Assembly: GCA_023846275.1 (NCBI GenBank)
Contig: CM043870.1
Coordinates: 15,856,385 to 15,920,384 of the forward strand
DNA: 64,000 nucleotides
From: Vanilla planifolia
Taxonomy: Eukaryota; Streptophyta; Magnoliopsida; Asparagales; Orchidaceae
Reading direction: 5' to 3'
Part shown: piece by piece, positions 10,501-23,800 of the stretch
Position numbering within the stretch: position 1 is the stretch's first letter
Layout of the letters: every line of letters begins with the position of its first letter
Translations under genes and position numbers: made by a program
The notes under the pieces: model-generated
The model's database searches: none
Told to the model about the DNA's origin: nothing
Seen by the model: the letters and a program-made list of their open reading frames with translations, nothing else

Positions 10501-13500
10501 GACAAGTGCTTCCATCATCTTTAAGACACCACCATAAGGGTAAGGGAAAATCTAGACAATAGTGGATAGCCTCCCAAGAGGTTATTGAGGCTCAACTTCT
10601 TAATTTTGGTTTTTTGATCATTCCAATGGTCTGTCTTTAGTGCAAATGGGTGGTTTGGCTGTCATGTAGCTTGTTGCCTCCACTGCAGTTATGCTCTATG
10701 ATGTCTACTGTTGCTTGTAGAGTTGTAATTGCCCTTGTTGCATTCTATAGTGTTATCGATTGGGTGGAGCAGCTATAATGCTGCTAGGTGCACCAACAGG
10801 TGCTCTTGCAATGCTGCAGCTTTACGTGTGCATGAGTAGTGTTGCATGAGACATTTGTAGGCAATGTTGTTGTGCTGGCATATTTGCAACTGAGTGCAAC
10901 TGTGTAGTGGATGAATTGATGGCATAGTTGTTGTAGCTTGATGAAGTTGGGGATGGGCCATGGATGCTGGTTAATTGGCAATCGAATGGGAAGATGAGGA
11001 ACTCAGCCCTAAGGGGACATGCGATGCTATGATCGATAAGAAGAAACCAGGGAAGATAATGACCAAGGATATCAAATAATGTGATTATGTTGATTTGTTT
11101 TCTCTTATGCTAGACTTGATTGCCTTTTCTATCCATCTTACAAAACATCCACCACCTCATGGGCAGTCCATTGAATATTGTGACATCTCAGATGCCTATT
11201 GGTAGAGGTAGGTGTAGGTATTGGTGATTGTTGTTTTGCTAGGCTTAAAGCACAAGGACTTGGAGCATTTGCCTGACCTTGGGCAGAGCACCTACAGGGT
11301 ACATTTGCCTGAACTTGCTACCTTTGAGGGTTTCATCTAGGATGAGTTTTGTGGGCTGATGTAATGTCTGATATCTGATCAGCTAATTACCTTTTTATTT
11401 TGGTTGATTTCTTCCTTTTTTGTGTTGATTGATGCCACCACTAGTATGAATGGTATCCTCACTTTTTACTTCCTAAACCTATTGGATCGCTGTTCCCCTT
11501 GGAACCTCTTGTTCTTAGGGATCCCTAGTGACTATTGTAGGATGAGTTGAATCATCAAGGGATGGCTCCAAAAATCAATGGCATTGTTGTTTTGGGAGTA
11601 CAGGGAAATTCCTCCCTCTTTTTGTTACATTATTTTTGCCTGTTGTAGTTTGTTTTTGAAGAGGAGCAATGCCCTCCTGTATTGGCTGGCCTCCTTTATC
11701 TCTTTGATTGGCTTTCAAGCAAGTTTAATGTAATGCTTGTTTGTTTTTCACCTTTCTTTTCACTATGTCTTCATTTGTTTAATTGATTTGTTCTTGTCAG
11801 CACGTTCATGCCAATAGTAGCACTTATAGTAGCTTGTCGAACTTATTTTAAAGCTTGATATATTCCTTCTCTTGCTTTAGCATGTTTTTTCATTGAGTTG
11901 TATTTTGATTCCTTATAACTGTCTTGTTTTAATTGAAAATATACTTTCATACGATATTTTCTTATGCAACATTTTCTGATTGTGCTTAAATAACAGTCAT
12001 TTTGATTAAAAATGAAGCATTTGTTCTATGGTTGGATATTATCTGCATCTCTGCAGATGCTTCTGCAGATTTTGGTTATATGCAATAAAACAGATGAATA
12101 AAATATATATTCATTTTGTTCTTAATGTTTAAGCAGGCAGGTGGTTTCTTCTTATTCTGCTGGTCCAAAGCTTAGTTTTTTAAGAGATGCTTCATGGTCA
12201 TACAATTTACTTTCTCAACGTGGTATTTCAACTTCTAGTTTGGGTACGTTAATAGTTTGTTAATGTGAACATCATTGGCTTTTAGAATTAATGCAGGTAT
12301 AAGACATTTTCTTACACATTGTTTCGCTGCAGAGAATGCTTCTGGCAAAGCATATGCAACTTTTGCCATTTTTAAAGGGAAAGCTGCACTTATGATGTCT
12401 CCTTTGCCTGCACAGTTTACTAAGATGGACGTGAGTTGTTCTTTTGTATCTTCATCTGTATTTGGTATTTTGTTGTGAAAAATACTATTTGTTTGATAGG
12501 GTTATTCCATGTCTTGCAGTCTGGGAGCGTAAGGGTTCATAGAAAGGGTGTTGTCATGTTGAAGTTCATTCCTGCCATTGGTCAAAGGAAGTATGATAGT
12601 GAGAAAAAGCAGGTAACTTTTTTAATACAAGGGGTTTTGGAGGTTAATCCTTTATGTTATTTATCATATCATTCTATGTTTGCTGTATAAAGTTCATTTC
12701 AATTCAGATGTTGAAGACTTGTTGAAAAAAGTGAACTTTTACAATTTTTTGAATGCTACCTTTATGAAGTTCAAAGCAGCTAACTGTAAATTCATCTTTT
12801 CAAGAGGAAACGTTCACTATTTTTGTTTCATGGGATCATTTCTTACGTGCTGACAATTGTATCTTGCAGTATTTTGCTTTGTCAGCCACTGAAGTTGGAT
12901 CTTTGATTAGTTTGGGCCCGGCTGAATCATGTGAGTTTTTTCATGATCCTTCGATGAAATCAAGGTCTGGTTTATCTCAGCTTCTTGCATAAATTTTGAT
13001 TTTCCATTTACATTTTTCCATGTCTAATACTGATTGATCTGATTTAGTTTGGAAGGACAGGTAAAAAAGACATTGACAATTTCACCAATGGCAGATAGTG
13101 GTGGCTATTTGTTCAATCTATGTAAGATATGCTACTTGGTTTAACCCCTTTTTTGTGGAGTTTCCATCCTTTTTTTATAGCTAGACAAATACGGTGCCTT
13201 GTTTATAATTTTTTTCAATTTTTTCAAAAATTTTCTGAGACAATTTTTGCCATTCTTTGTTCGATAATACGAGCATAAGCTTTTTGGAAGTTTAGTTCAA
13301 GGGCTATCTGAATCATGGATCAGATCACTACGCCAAATTTTATAACATGATGATTTGTAATGAAACTTAGTACATTGGCAAGCTATGAAGCATGGTGTTA
13401 CTATGTCAAAATAAAGGAAATACCAGAGTGATGTTGTTTGGATAAATTTCTCAAAAGTTGGATGTCAATATACTAAAAATTAGATGATTAAAGTCCATAG

Positions 13501-14817
13501 CATATACATTTTCAGATATACACACCAAAATTAGACATATTTGGCAAAGAAGGTTGACAAGTTTTAATAAGTATATGTGAATTGAGACCTAACATTTAGC
13601 TTGCCACTGAACTAATCTGCAGTAAGTTTTATTATGTATTATATATGATTCAAAAAAGATACCATAAAATCAACCAAACATTTCGTTATATATCACAATA
13701 AGCAATCAATTGCTAAATATCTATGTTCATTTCAAATAACTAAATTGACATGCAAGATACTAATTAATTGTTGTAACACTCGAGAGCGTGATCATCCTTG
13801 TTAAAACTAAATTAATTGGTTTTATTCTTTTGGAAGAAATATAGCCATGGCACTTGGACGTTGGACATTAGGCTACGAAGCATAGACATGATACTAGAAC
13901 ACAATGACATGACCGACAAGATCTATTGACAAGATAATTTGGATAGCTAGGTTAGGTGAAATTTGTTGTAAATATATGCATATATGGTATTATAAAATAT
14001 AATAAATCTCCTAATTAAAGTTTATAATCAAAATGTTTGATTTTTTTAATGAGTTGTAGTCTTCATATGTGAAAGTATATTGTTTTTCTTAAAATAAAGC
14101 ACATTCTTAATAAAGACGATATATATTTATGCGAAACTGATGGTATGCATCTATTTATTATACTTTTATTAGAAATAAAGAAATCATTTGATTTTTGCTT
14201 GTGACACGAAAAAACAACACGTAAATTATGCATGAACATGTATATTTGTTGGTTGAATAATAAAAAGTAAAAATGGCACAAAATAAAATCATCAATAATA
14301 ATATTTTTAGTTAGGTCAAGTAGTGTATGCATTTTTTTCATTAGCTATTATATATATTGTTATTGACATTCAAAACATTACAATTGAATACCCACTCTGG
14401 AAGAGTGCTATATATGTATGCTTGGTAATTCTTTGGCACATTGTTTTAGATCATCCAATTTAGTTGTTTTGAAATTTAAATTGTAAACTCCACTTGCGGG
14501 TTTGAACAGGGTGCCAAATTGTAGAATTGTCCAACCTTCTTGTGTTCAGGATCTGGAAGCACTAAGAAGATAAACTTAAGGTATAGTTTTTAAGTATCTT
14601 GAGGGTATACTCTTGATGCAAATACATAATGTTATGATTAATTTTAGAAGTATTTGTGCTTCATAGTGGTGGGTAAATATAGATCTTGTAAATGGAAATA
14701 ACTTATGTTCTTTGTAGGTGATGGATGAATCTGGATAGATGTTAGAGGAAATAGTGTTTTATATTCTTTGATAAAATCTTGAGATGATATATGTATATAT
14801 ATAAATGTGTGTGTGTG

Positions 14818-14874
<57 letters not shown>

Positions 14875-17800
14875 GTATATATGTATGGATGTATGCATGG
14901 ATGGATGCATGCACACAAAAATTTTTTAAATGATGTAAAATAATTGTTTATTGAAAAATTAATAGGAAGTCTAGGATAAATAAGTTATAGTAGTTCAATT
15001 ATGAACTTTTTTTTTCTTTTGGAAAAGTTGTTGGGATTGCCTGATTTTGCATTATTATAGGACACAAGGGTGATACAATTGAGAAGTTAAAAGATGGGGA
15101 GCTCTTAAATTAAGCAACAAAAAACCTATAACAGGAAAGATATTTAAATACACCCAGAAATAAAGCAAAGTGGTTATAGAGATCCATGTAGATTTAGGCT
15201 TATAATTATTTAATAGAGTAAATTCATCGTGGAAATCCGAGTTTCATGTGACAGACATGAAACAGTTTAGCTAAGGCATAATTTAGGAAAATCCAAAGAG
15301 GTAGTAGATCAAAACAGAAGCAATTCCCAATTGATATCTGAAAGATAATTCCCAAGGCTTTTTTCGATATGAACTGTTGGCAGCAATCAGAAATGAGTTT
15401 GAATAAAACGATAATAAATTGCCCTCATGTCAAAGTACTCGAGGAGCAGACAAGCAATGTAATGTATGGGGATGGATGGAACAAAATTGATATTTAAGAA
15501 TCAGTAGTAAAGAGTAGTAGAAATTGGGGTAAACTGTTGCAAAGCATGCAATAATCAGAAATAATACAGTTCCCCTATAACAGCAGCAAACACAAAATGA
15601 ATTAGGTAGCATTTAGTGAATTGTTAATGACATGTTGACTCTTTGGCCTAGAATAGATAGTTTGATGATAATAAAATCATAATATTTGTGAATTAATATT
15701 TTTATCTTGGTGGTTATATAGATCATGAGCTAACCTAGAGAACTGTTCGGGGGTGGCAAATAGTTTACCAGACAAAAAGGATTGGAGCATAGATTTGTAA
15801 CTCAAAGCCATGTTGGAAAGAAGTTCGGGAGTGATGTAACTATTGATTGGATGAGAAGTTTTGAGACAATTTGGCAAGACATTTGATGGTAACATAGCTG
15901 TTAATTGGACACAGAAATTTGAGTCATCTTTTATGTTGTGATATGATATATGAAAACCTATGACTTAAACTTAAAGCATTAGGATCTAAATAGTTGAGAT
16001 CTTAACTATGTATTAAATTATAAAAAGTTTGACAAAAAGATTTTTCACTTAATGAAAGCTTTTTTTACAAAGATTAAACTTAAGCTATACGCATTTATAT
16101 ATTTTGTTAAACAGGCATTAGACTATCTGGTTTTTGGTATGTTTAGACAAATATCAATAAACTATAAAGAAGATCTTTATCAGATGGCCGACAGACCGTC
16201 CAATGTGAATCCGATATGATTGGACTATTGAACCGTGGATTCGTTAGATACTTAAACGTGTGGTATGAAATCCGTTCATTGTAAGAGATATGCACATTAT
16301 CTGAAACTTAAAAATGGAATTTTGTAGGAGGACCATATTCCTATCCTATAGTCTGATAATCATCAAATTGATGATTGTACAATCTGATGGTTGCTCGATA
16401 GCATGGGTAGTTTAGGATTGACTTGATCGGACCCTCCCGATACTTTGATCAAATCATTCGATGTGATTATGGAAAATTTGTAATGGTCACCATAATTCAT
16501 AGAGTTACTAATGTTCTCAACTAAACTTAGCCTATAAATAGATTCTTACATCAATTTTAAGCTTGACGCTTGAATGTCTTTTGTAACTCAAATTTAAATT
16601 TGTCATATCTGTTGAGTTGAACAAAAAGTTAAAAGTTGCTTCCTATTCTTCGTTTCTCAACATTGTAGCAAAGTATCATCATAGTGTTGAATTGGTAACA
16701 TCTTTCAAAGATTAATTAATAGCATTTTAGCTTTCTGCCTTTGCTTATTCCTTTGGCTGTAGGAATTTGTAATTTAGCTTGATTGATTTCTTTTGTTCCT
16801 TGTTTTCGAGCTTCTCAACCCATGGTGTTCTGCTTGTGTTGGCTATACTGGGTCGGTTATTTGACCCGTGGTGATTAGTTTTTGTAGCACCTCTAGGATT
16901 GAGTTTGTGAATTGTGGTGATTGCTTGTTGGCTTTTTTGAGCTAGTGATTCAATTTGTGATGATTGGTTGTGTAGGCTTTTTTGTGCCAGTGTTGCTCAT
17001 GGTGATCATTTGTGAGGGTTTTACATGTTCGCTTTTGCAAAAGACATTGATTTTGAAGCCAAATCTTTTGGAACAGGGGGTGTATGTAGGATCATCATTT
17101 GGAACTAAACTATTTAGAATTCCTTAAGACTTTTTTTTGTTGCATCATCACATAGAATTTTTGTATAAACATTATTTGTAAGCTTTTTTTAAAAAGAATT
17201 ATATTTAGATTTATGCTAAATTTATGACTAAAAGTATCAAAGTTTTACAATTCACCTCTTTTTATGTGTGGGCACCCTATGACACTCATTCTTTATAATT
17301 GGTGTTGAAATAAGGTTGCATCTAGAGAGTAAAATTGTTAGAGAAGATCATAAACAATGACTTTTGCACTTACACATTAATTTGCAACCTTGGGAGAAGG
17401 TGTTTCTTCCTAAGTTCCTTCATTTAAAAATGTTTTTTGTTTTTATTGGAAAAATAGAGTGCATGTTTTTCTTGAATCAAATGACTTAGAACTTTAGGAC
17501 ATAATTGAAAATTATTTTTAGTTTTCATCTAAGAAAATTAGTAATGAAGTAATTAACAAAACTCTTAAGGAAAATATCATCGGGAGAAAAAAATAGTGTA
17601 CAACTCAACACGTGCACTTAATATCGTTCATTGTGATCTATCGAGCATTGAGTATAATAGGGTGATGAATCTTAAGAGAGTTTATGAAACATGGGCAAAA
17701 TTAGAAATTATTTATGGAAGAACTAATCAAATAAAAGATAGCAAAATTAGTTTGTTAATGCATGATTTTTAGTTGTTTCATATGAATGTTGAAGAGTTTA

Positions 17801-20800
17801 TTAAAAAAATGATTACTAGATTCACCAACATTATTATAAAAGAACTCTTAAACCTTAGAAGAGTTTTTAGTAATACTAATGAGATAAGGAAGATATTGTG
17901 AGTATTGTCCTAGGTTTTTGATAATTTTATAATAGCCATCAAAGCAACCATGAACATTGACCATCTATCATTGGATAGATTATTTGGTGACTTTATGATA
18001 AAGGAGTTGGAGATAACAAGAAGAAAGGAAGAGGAGACAGCCAAAGTGAAAGAAGGTGATATTGTTACTTTCAAGGCTGATTTGTCCTCTTGGTTCTTCT
18101 TGCAATGATGAGATAGAATTTTTAATTAGAAGTTCAAATAAATTATTTAAATGTTGGGAATAAGAAAAATAAGAACAACGAGAATAAGATCGAGGAAGTG
18201 CATTGCTATGATGCATGAAACAATGGCATATTTGGCCCACTTGTTCAAAATTGGTAACCAAGAAAGGCAAGAAGATCTAGGAAGGGAAGAAAAGGGTCAT
18301 GAAGGTTATATGGAGTGACTTGGATGAGTTACTTTCAAGTGAAGAAGAAGCACTAGAGAAGGTTTAATTTGTTTGACAAATCATGAAGAACTCCAAGAAG
18401 AGACTCACATAATGAATTAGAAGTTAAATTGTTTGATCTATTTGATGTGTTTGAAAAACTTGCAAAGAAATACAAAAAATTAAAAATAAGAATATTTTGA
18501 ATATCTTAGGCTACATGAATATTTAAATAAAACAAATGAAAGATATCTATTAGAATGCAAAATAACTAGAGATGAGCTTGTGAAGGTTATTATTGAAAAT
18601 ATTAAGAATTAAATTATTTTTGTCATTTTAAAAAAGCTGTATTCAAATTGTTATATTTCAAGGCACAATAAATAATTTTCTTACAAAATTGGTTCATGTC
18701 AATGAAATAATGTTGTGCATAATAAAAATTTTCAAAATTCATTATAAGAAAAGATGATATGTCTAAAAATAATAAGATTAGAACTAATGTTAATTCAAGT
18801 TACAATATGTTCATTTAGGTTAAAAAGAGTAACTTACCTAGTAAATCAATTACTTATTGCTTCTTTAGACCCAAGTCTATTTGGGTTCCAAAACTTAATG
18901 TATAATTTGATGATTGTAAGCATGTTTTTGTTTGTGGAACCAAAGAAAGCATGTTGTAAGTTTGCTAAAGGGTAATTAAGGATCTTATGAACAAAATTTT
19001 GATTATTGCGTTATATGTAAAGCTAAATTTATTTAAAGTTTAACCCCTTGGTCTTAACAATTTTGTTTATGAAATATAAATGAAAGGAGAGAAACTTTTA
19101 CACCACTTGACCATTATAGATGACAAGTAGTTTAAGCAAAAATATTGAAAGCTTTATGATCATGCCTCTTTAAAATTGTATTGAATTGCTTTGTATGTAT
19201 ATATTCAAATGGAGCATATTTTTTAACTTTTTGTCTTGATTTTCATTTTAAATTTGATTATGACTTTTTCATCAGCAAAAAAAGAGATTATTTTCTCCTT
19301 GTCTTAGAGTGGGTAATTTGATGATAACGAAATTATAATCTTCATGAATTAATTTTTTCATCTTAGTAGTTATATGGATTATGACTTTAAGCTTATTTGG
19401 AAGAATATTCAGGGGTGTTGTAATGGTCAATTGATTTAAAAACTTAAGAGTATAGATATGCAACTTAAAACTACATTGGAAGAAAATTTAGAAATGATGT
19501 TAACAATCAATTGTGTGAGAAAGTTTGTGCAAATGTGGCAAGAATTTTGGGGGTGATGTAGCTGTTAACCAAACACACAATTTTGAATTATCTTTTATTT
19601 TTTAGTATAATATGTGAAAACCTATGACTTAATCTTGATGCAATAAAATTTAAATGTTTGAGATTATGAGTGTATGAAATTACAGCAAACTTAACAAGAA
19701 GTTTTATCACACAATGAATGCTTTTCTACAAAGTTCAAACTCAAACTTTATGTATTTTGCTGGATAGGCATTGGACCATCCTGTCCTTGGTTGGATTAGA
19801 TAAAGATCAATGAATTACAAAGGGGATCTTTGTTGAACAGTCATTGGATCACCTACTAGATCACCTAATGGGAGTCTAATGTCATTAGACCATCCATTGG
19901 TGGATCCATTAAATGCTTAAATGTGTGTCACGAAATCGTTTTATTGTTGAATAGTCATGGGATTGTTTGATCAGCATTTGGTAACGGATTTGATGGTGAT
20001 TAGAACATCTAGTGACGTAAGCTGATATGCATGCTGTTTGGAATTTAAAAATAGCATTTTATTAGATGACCATCAAGCCATTCTATGGTTATTAGATTGG
20101 TTATCGTACAATTTGACAGATCATGTGATAATACGGGTAGTTTAGGGTTGTCTGATCTGATCAGACCATTTGATGCTTTAATTGGACCAACCGATCCAAT
20201 ACTTTAATTGGACTAACTGATCTGATACTTTAATTGGACCATCCAATGAGATTATGAAAAATTTGTAATGCTCATGATAATTCTTGGAGTTTTAGTATGG
20301 CTCAAACGGTCATATTGTCATTGCTAATTCTTCCAATTGAACTTAGCCTATAAACAAAAGCCAACTTGCATCAATTCTAAGCTTGACACTTGAATGTCTT
20401 CCACAAATCAAATTCAAATTTATCGTATCTTGCTGTGCTGAACAAAAAGCTGAAGCTGCTTCATGTTCTTCATTTCTCAACATTGCAGCAAAACATCATT
20501 ATCATGTTGATTTGTAAGCAATACTTTAGTATGCCTTTTGGATTATTTTTCTTATTACAGGATTTTGTAATTGAGCTTGATTGATTTCCTTTGTTCCCTA
20601 TGTTTGAGCTTTTTGATTTGTAGTAATCAGCTTTTATTGGCTCCTTTGAGCTGGTTATTTGTCTTGGTGATTAGTTTTTGTGAGCTCCTTTGGGAAAGAG
20701 TATGTGATCTATGGTGATTGCTTGTAAGTTCTTTCAGGCTGGTTATTTGATCTGTGGTGATTGGTTGTGTGGGCTCCTGTAGGTCATTGTTGATTGAATG

Positions 20801-23800
20801 TGTCTATTTGTAAAGGTTTATTTACCCAATTTTGTGGAAGGCATTAATTTTGAAGCCTAATCTTTAGCTACTGGGATTAGACGTAAACTTGTTATTTGAG
20901 GTCAAACCAACTAAGAGTCTTTGAGCCTTTTCTTTATTACATTATCAGATAAAGAATTTTCATATAAACATAACTTAATAGCTTATTCAATAGCTTTACA
21001 TTTAGACTTTTGTTGACTTTATCATTATACTTGTTAAAATTATCTAAGTTTACAATTCACCCTTCTCCTTGTGTGGGCTCTGTTGGCACCCATTCTCTAT
21101 AGAACTCAGCAACAAAACTGACTGGTAACAAACCGTGCAGTAACAAAAATTTGCAGAAGAGCCAAACAGCCACAGGAGAAGCAAATTTGTGCAAGACAGA
21201 TGTGAAGACCAAAGCTGCAGCGAACAAATGGGATATTCCAAAGGAGAAGGATAGACCATGACAGTGGAAATCCATTAGCGTAGAAGCTGGTACATCCTGA
21301 TAAGTGAACTGTACCAAGTATCAGAGAATGCAAGCAGCTATGCAACTGTGGTACATAGGCATATTATTGTAGAAGAACACAATGATAATTGTAGAGACGG
21401 TTAAGAGTAAGTAGTGCCATTGTTAGTTGGACAATTGTGAACCGTAGAACTTTAACAGCAAAGAACAGATGTCATCCAAGAAAGTAGTACCTGTGGCAGA
21501 GCAGAAAGTTTTTTTATGGCCTAGGATATGAATAGATAATCCCATGCTTCAACACATGGCGAGCAATTATCAAGAATGAAAAGTGTATCCTGCATAAAAG
21601 GATAATTAAAGAACTGTTAGCAAGAAGATTATTTGTTGGATTTTGGGAATTTGGTAAGGCATAGTAGGAATGGTTCAGGGGGAGGGGGTAGAGATTGGTG
21701 AGGTTAGAGGGACTTAATGCCTTGAGCAATGCAATAGATGGAGGGGGATGATGTGTGTTGAAGAAGGGACCAAGAGTTGGTTAAGATAGGATTCATGGAT
21801 TGGCAAGTTTTAAAAATCACAATGTTGATGTTGCTTAAAATGTTTAAGATAGTCCTTTGAGGGAAAGTCCTTTAAGTGGAAGTGACACGTGGAAAAATTT
21901 GATTTTTAAGACCCTTGTTCAATCTATCTCTTGCAAGGAGGTTGATTAGTTGTTTATCATCATTGGGATTTTCTTTTCTCTCTTTGTGGCAAGTCCAAGA
22001 AATCCCTCTGCTAGGGTGTCTTAGCCTCATCACCTTTCTTTTTCAAGCAGCTTATTTTTGAAAAACTTTGCTAGAAAAGGTTCCTCCGTGAATGTTGCAG
22101 CTTCTACGTGGATTGTGACTTGCATGTGAGGTGCCCTCTTTTGGGACCATCTTTCTAATGACCTCCATGACCTACCCCTTGTTAGTATTGGAGGTGATTT
22201 TACTTGTATGTTTTCTTAATTTGAACATTATGGGGTAAAACCTTTCGTTTTTGGTCCCATTGAGGAGAACTTGGCGGATTCCACATCCAATGTTGCCCTC
22301 TATGACATCTTTGGAGGTCTCAATTTCATTCAATATGACAACAATAAGGGGAATGTTAAGATGTGGTCATCTTGACTATATCATTATGAATTTGGAGGGC
22401 CTCTTGATGCTTCGTGACTCAAAAGTGTCTTGCTTACATCATATTGGTTCAAATCATTGCCGCTCCTTCATCTAGTTGGTCTCTCTTTTACACCTATGGC
22501 TTGTTAGGTGCGAGCTTTTGTTTGAGGATAAGCATTAGATAGTCAACATGGTTTGGACTAGGCTTGATTGTGGCTTTCTTGATGTCTATTCTTAGCCTAA
22601 AGTGTGCTAAAACATTGAAAACTCTCCATTTGGGGAGCAAAATTGGGCGAGAGACCTTTTTGCACATTTGAGCGTGAGGAAGTTTTAGGATAAGCCTTTT
22701 TTTGGAAGAATATTTTCATCTCTTGTACTTGATAGCCAATTACAATATTGCATTCGTGCATCTATGATTGTCAATGGAGGAGGGAAATTCCTCTTTCTTT
22801 AACAAAGCAGCAACTTATAGGAAACTTCAATATAGAATCCCCTTCTTGGATGATTTGTCTAGTCATCATGTGGATGACCATTAGGTGATTCTAGCCATCC
22901 TTGTCGATTCTTTACAAAAGTGAGGTTTTCCCCCTCTATACCCACCCCTAGTTTTCCCTTGCTTCCCCTGTGGTCACTTCTTTTTGTTGATCAGTTGTGA
23001 GTTTTGCCCTCCTTTGAGTGAAGATCGAGAACTTTGAGGGAGTTTGATTCTGTGTCAAATTATGTGTTTATTTTACCAAGGCTATGCAACACTTATTCAA
23101 TTTTGCAAGAATGTCTAAAAATGGAGATACATGATTTTTTTGCTCATTCCAAAAGTGGAGGGCCTAGTCTATCCTAACCAGTTTGGCCTATTAGCCTTTG
23201 TTCAATGATTTACAACATATTGCTAAATTTTTTTAATAGAATAAATGGGTGATTGAGGTATCCTATGATCATTGAGGGGTTATTTATCTTAAGGAGAAGC
23301 ATATTAGATTATTGTCTCCTTGCGTAGAAGCGTTTCTATAAGATACTCTTGTTCCTCCTCAAAAGGGCTTATTATGTTGACATAAAGCAAGCTAGTGGTC
23401 AGAGTAGTTGGCCCTTCCTGATTGTCATATTTAGGCATTTTGAGTTCCTAAAAAGGTGGTGTACCTAGGCCATTCAGCGTGTTTTTGGCCGTAATTTCTT
23501 TTAGGTTAATGGTTGTAGATCTGATGGATTTTGGGTGCTTGAGGCCTTAGGCAAGGGTGTCCTTTTTCCCCTTACCTTTTTAGCTTAATTACCTTAAGCT
23601 CTAAGTTGATCTACTTAATGATTTATCAATGAGTTGAGAGGGGTACATTGGAAAGTGTTTGGGCTTTCCCTTTGCCTCAACTATTGCCCATTTGTTTTTC
23701 GTTAATGATATACTTTCACTTGGTCTTGCTTTTTGCACCACAATCGAAGAGTGTACTTCAATCTTGAACTCTTATGGTAACATCTTTGGTAGAGTTTTAA

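Larger units (their letters stand above)
15633..21101 (+). mobile_element. Copia-type gag-only LTR element, fossil
   Basis: Two similar long terminal repeats in direct orientation bracket about 2.0 kb. A degenerate initiator-Met-type primer binding site follows the left repeat and an A/G-rich tract precedes the right one. The inside shows Copia-type gag remnants (UBN2-like) and nothing I recognise as protease, integrase or reverse transcriptase. That layout resembles TR-GAG or other non-autonomous elements. It is broken, with many interruptions in gag. The repeats differ at roughly one site in five by eye, which indicates an old insertion of many million years. It lies in sense orientation inside Whirly intron 6. 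Confidence 0.8.

Noticed and set aside
10773-10981. Overlapping His/Cys-rich frames on the minus strand
   Set aside because: Short, overlapping in two frames and without known domain; they reflect a local tgctg- and tgca-rich composition.
12275-12690. Two longer open frames across 12275-12478 and 12436-12690 as separate small genes
   Set aside because: They are Whirly exons 3 and 4 read through into their introns.
21050-21345. Three overlapping minus-strand frames, hydrophobic and Cys-rich
   Set aside because: They straddle the LTR end, overlap in three frames and show no family signature.
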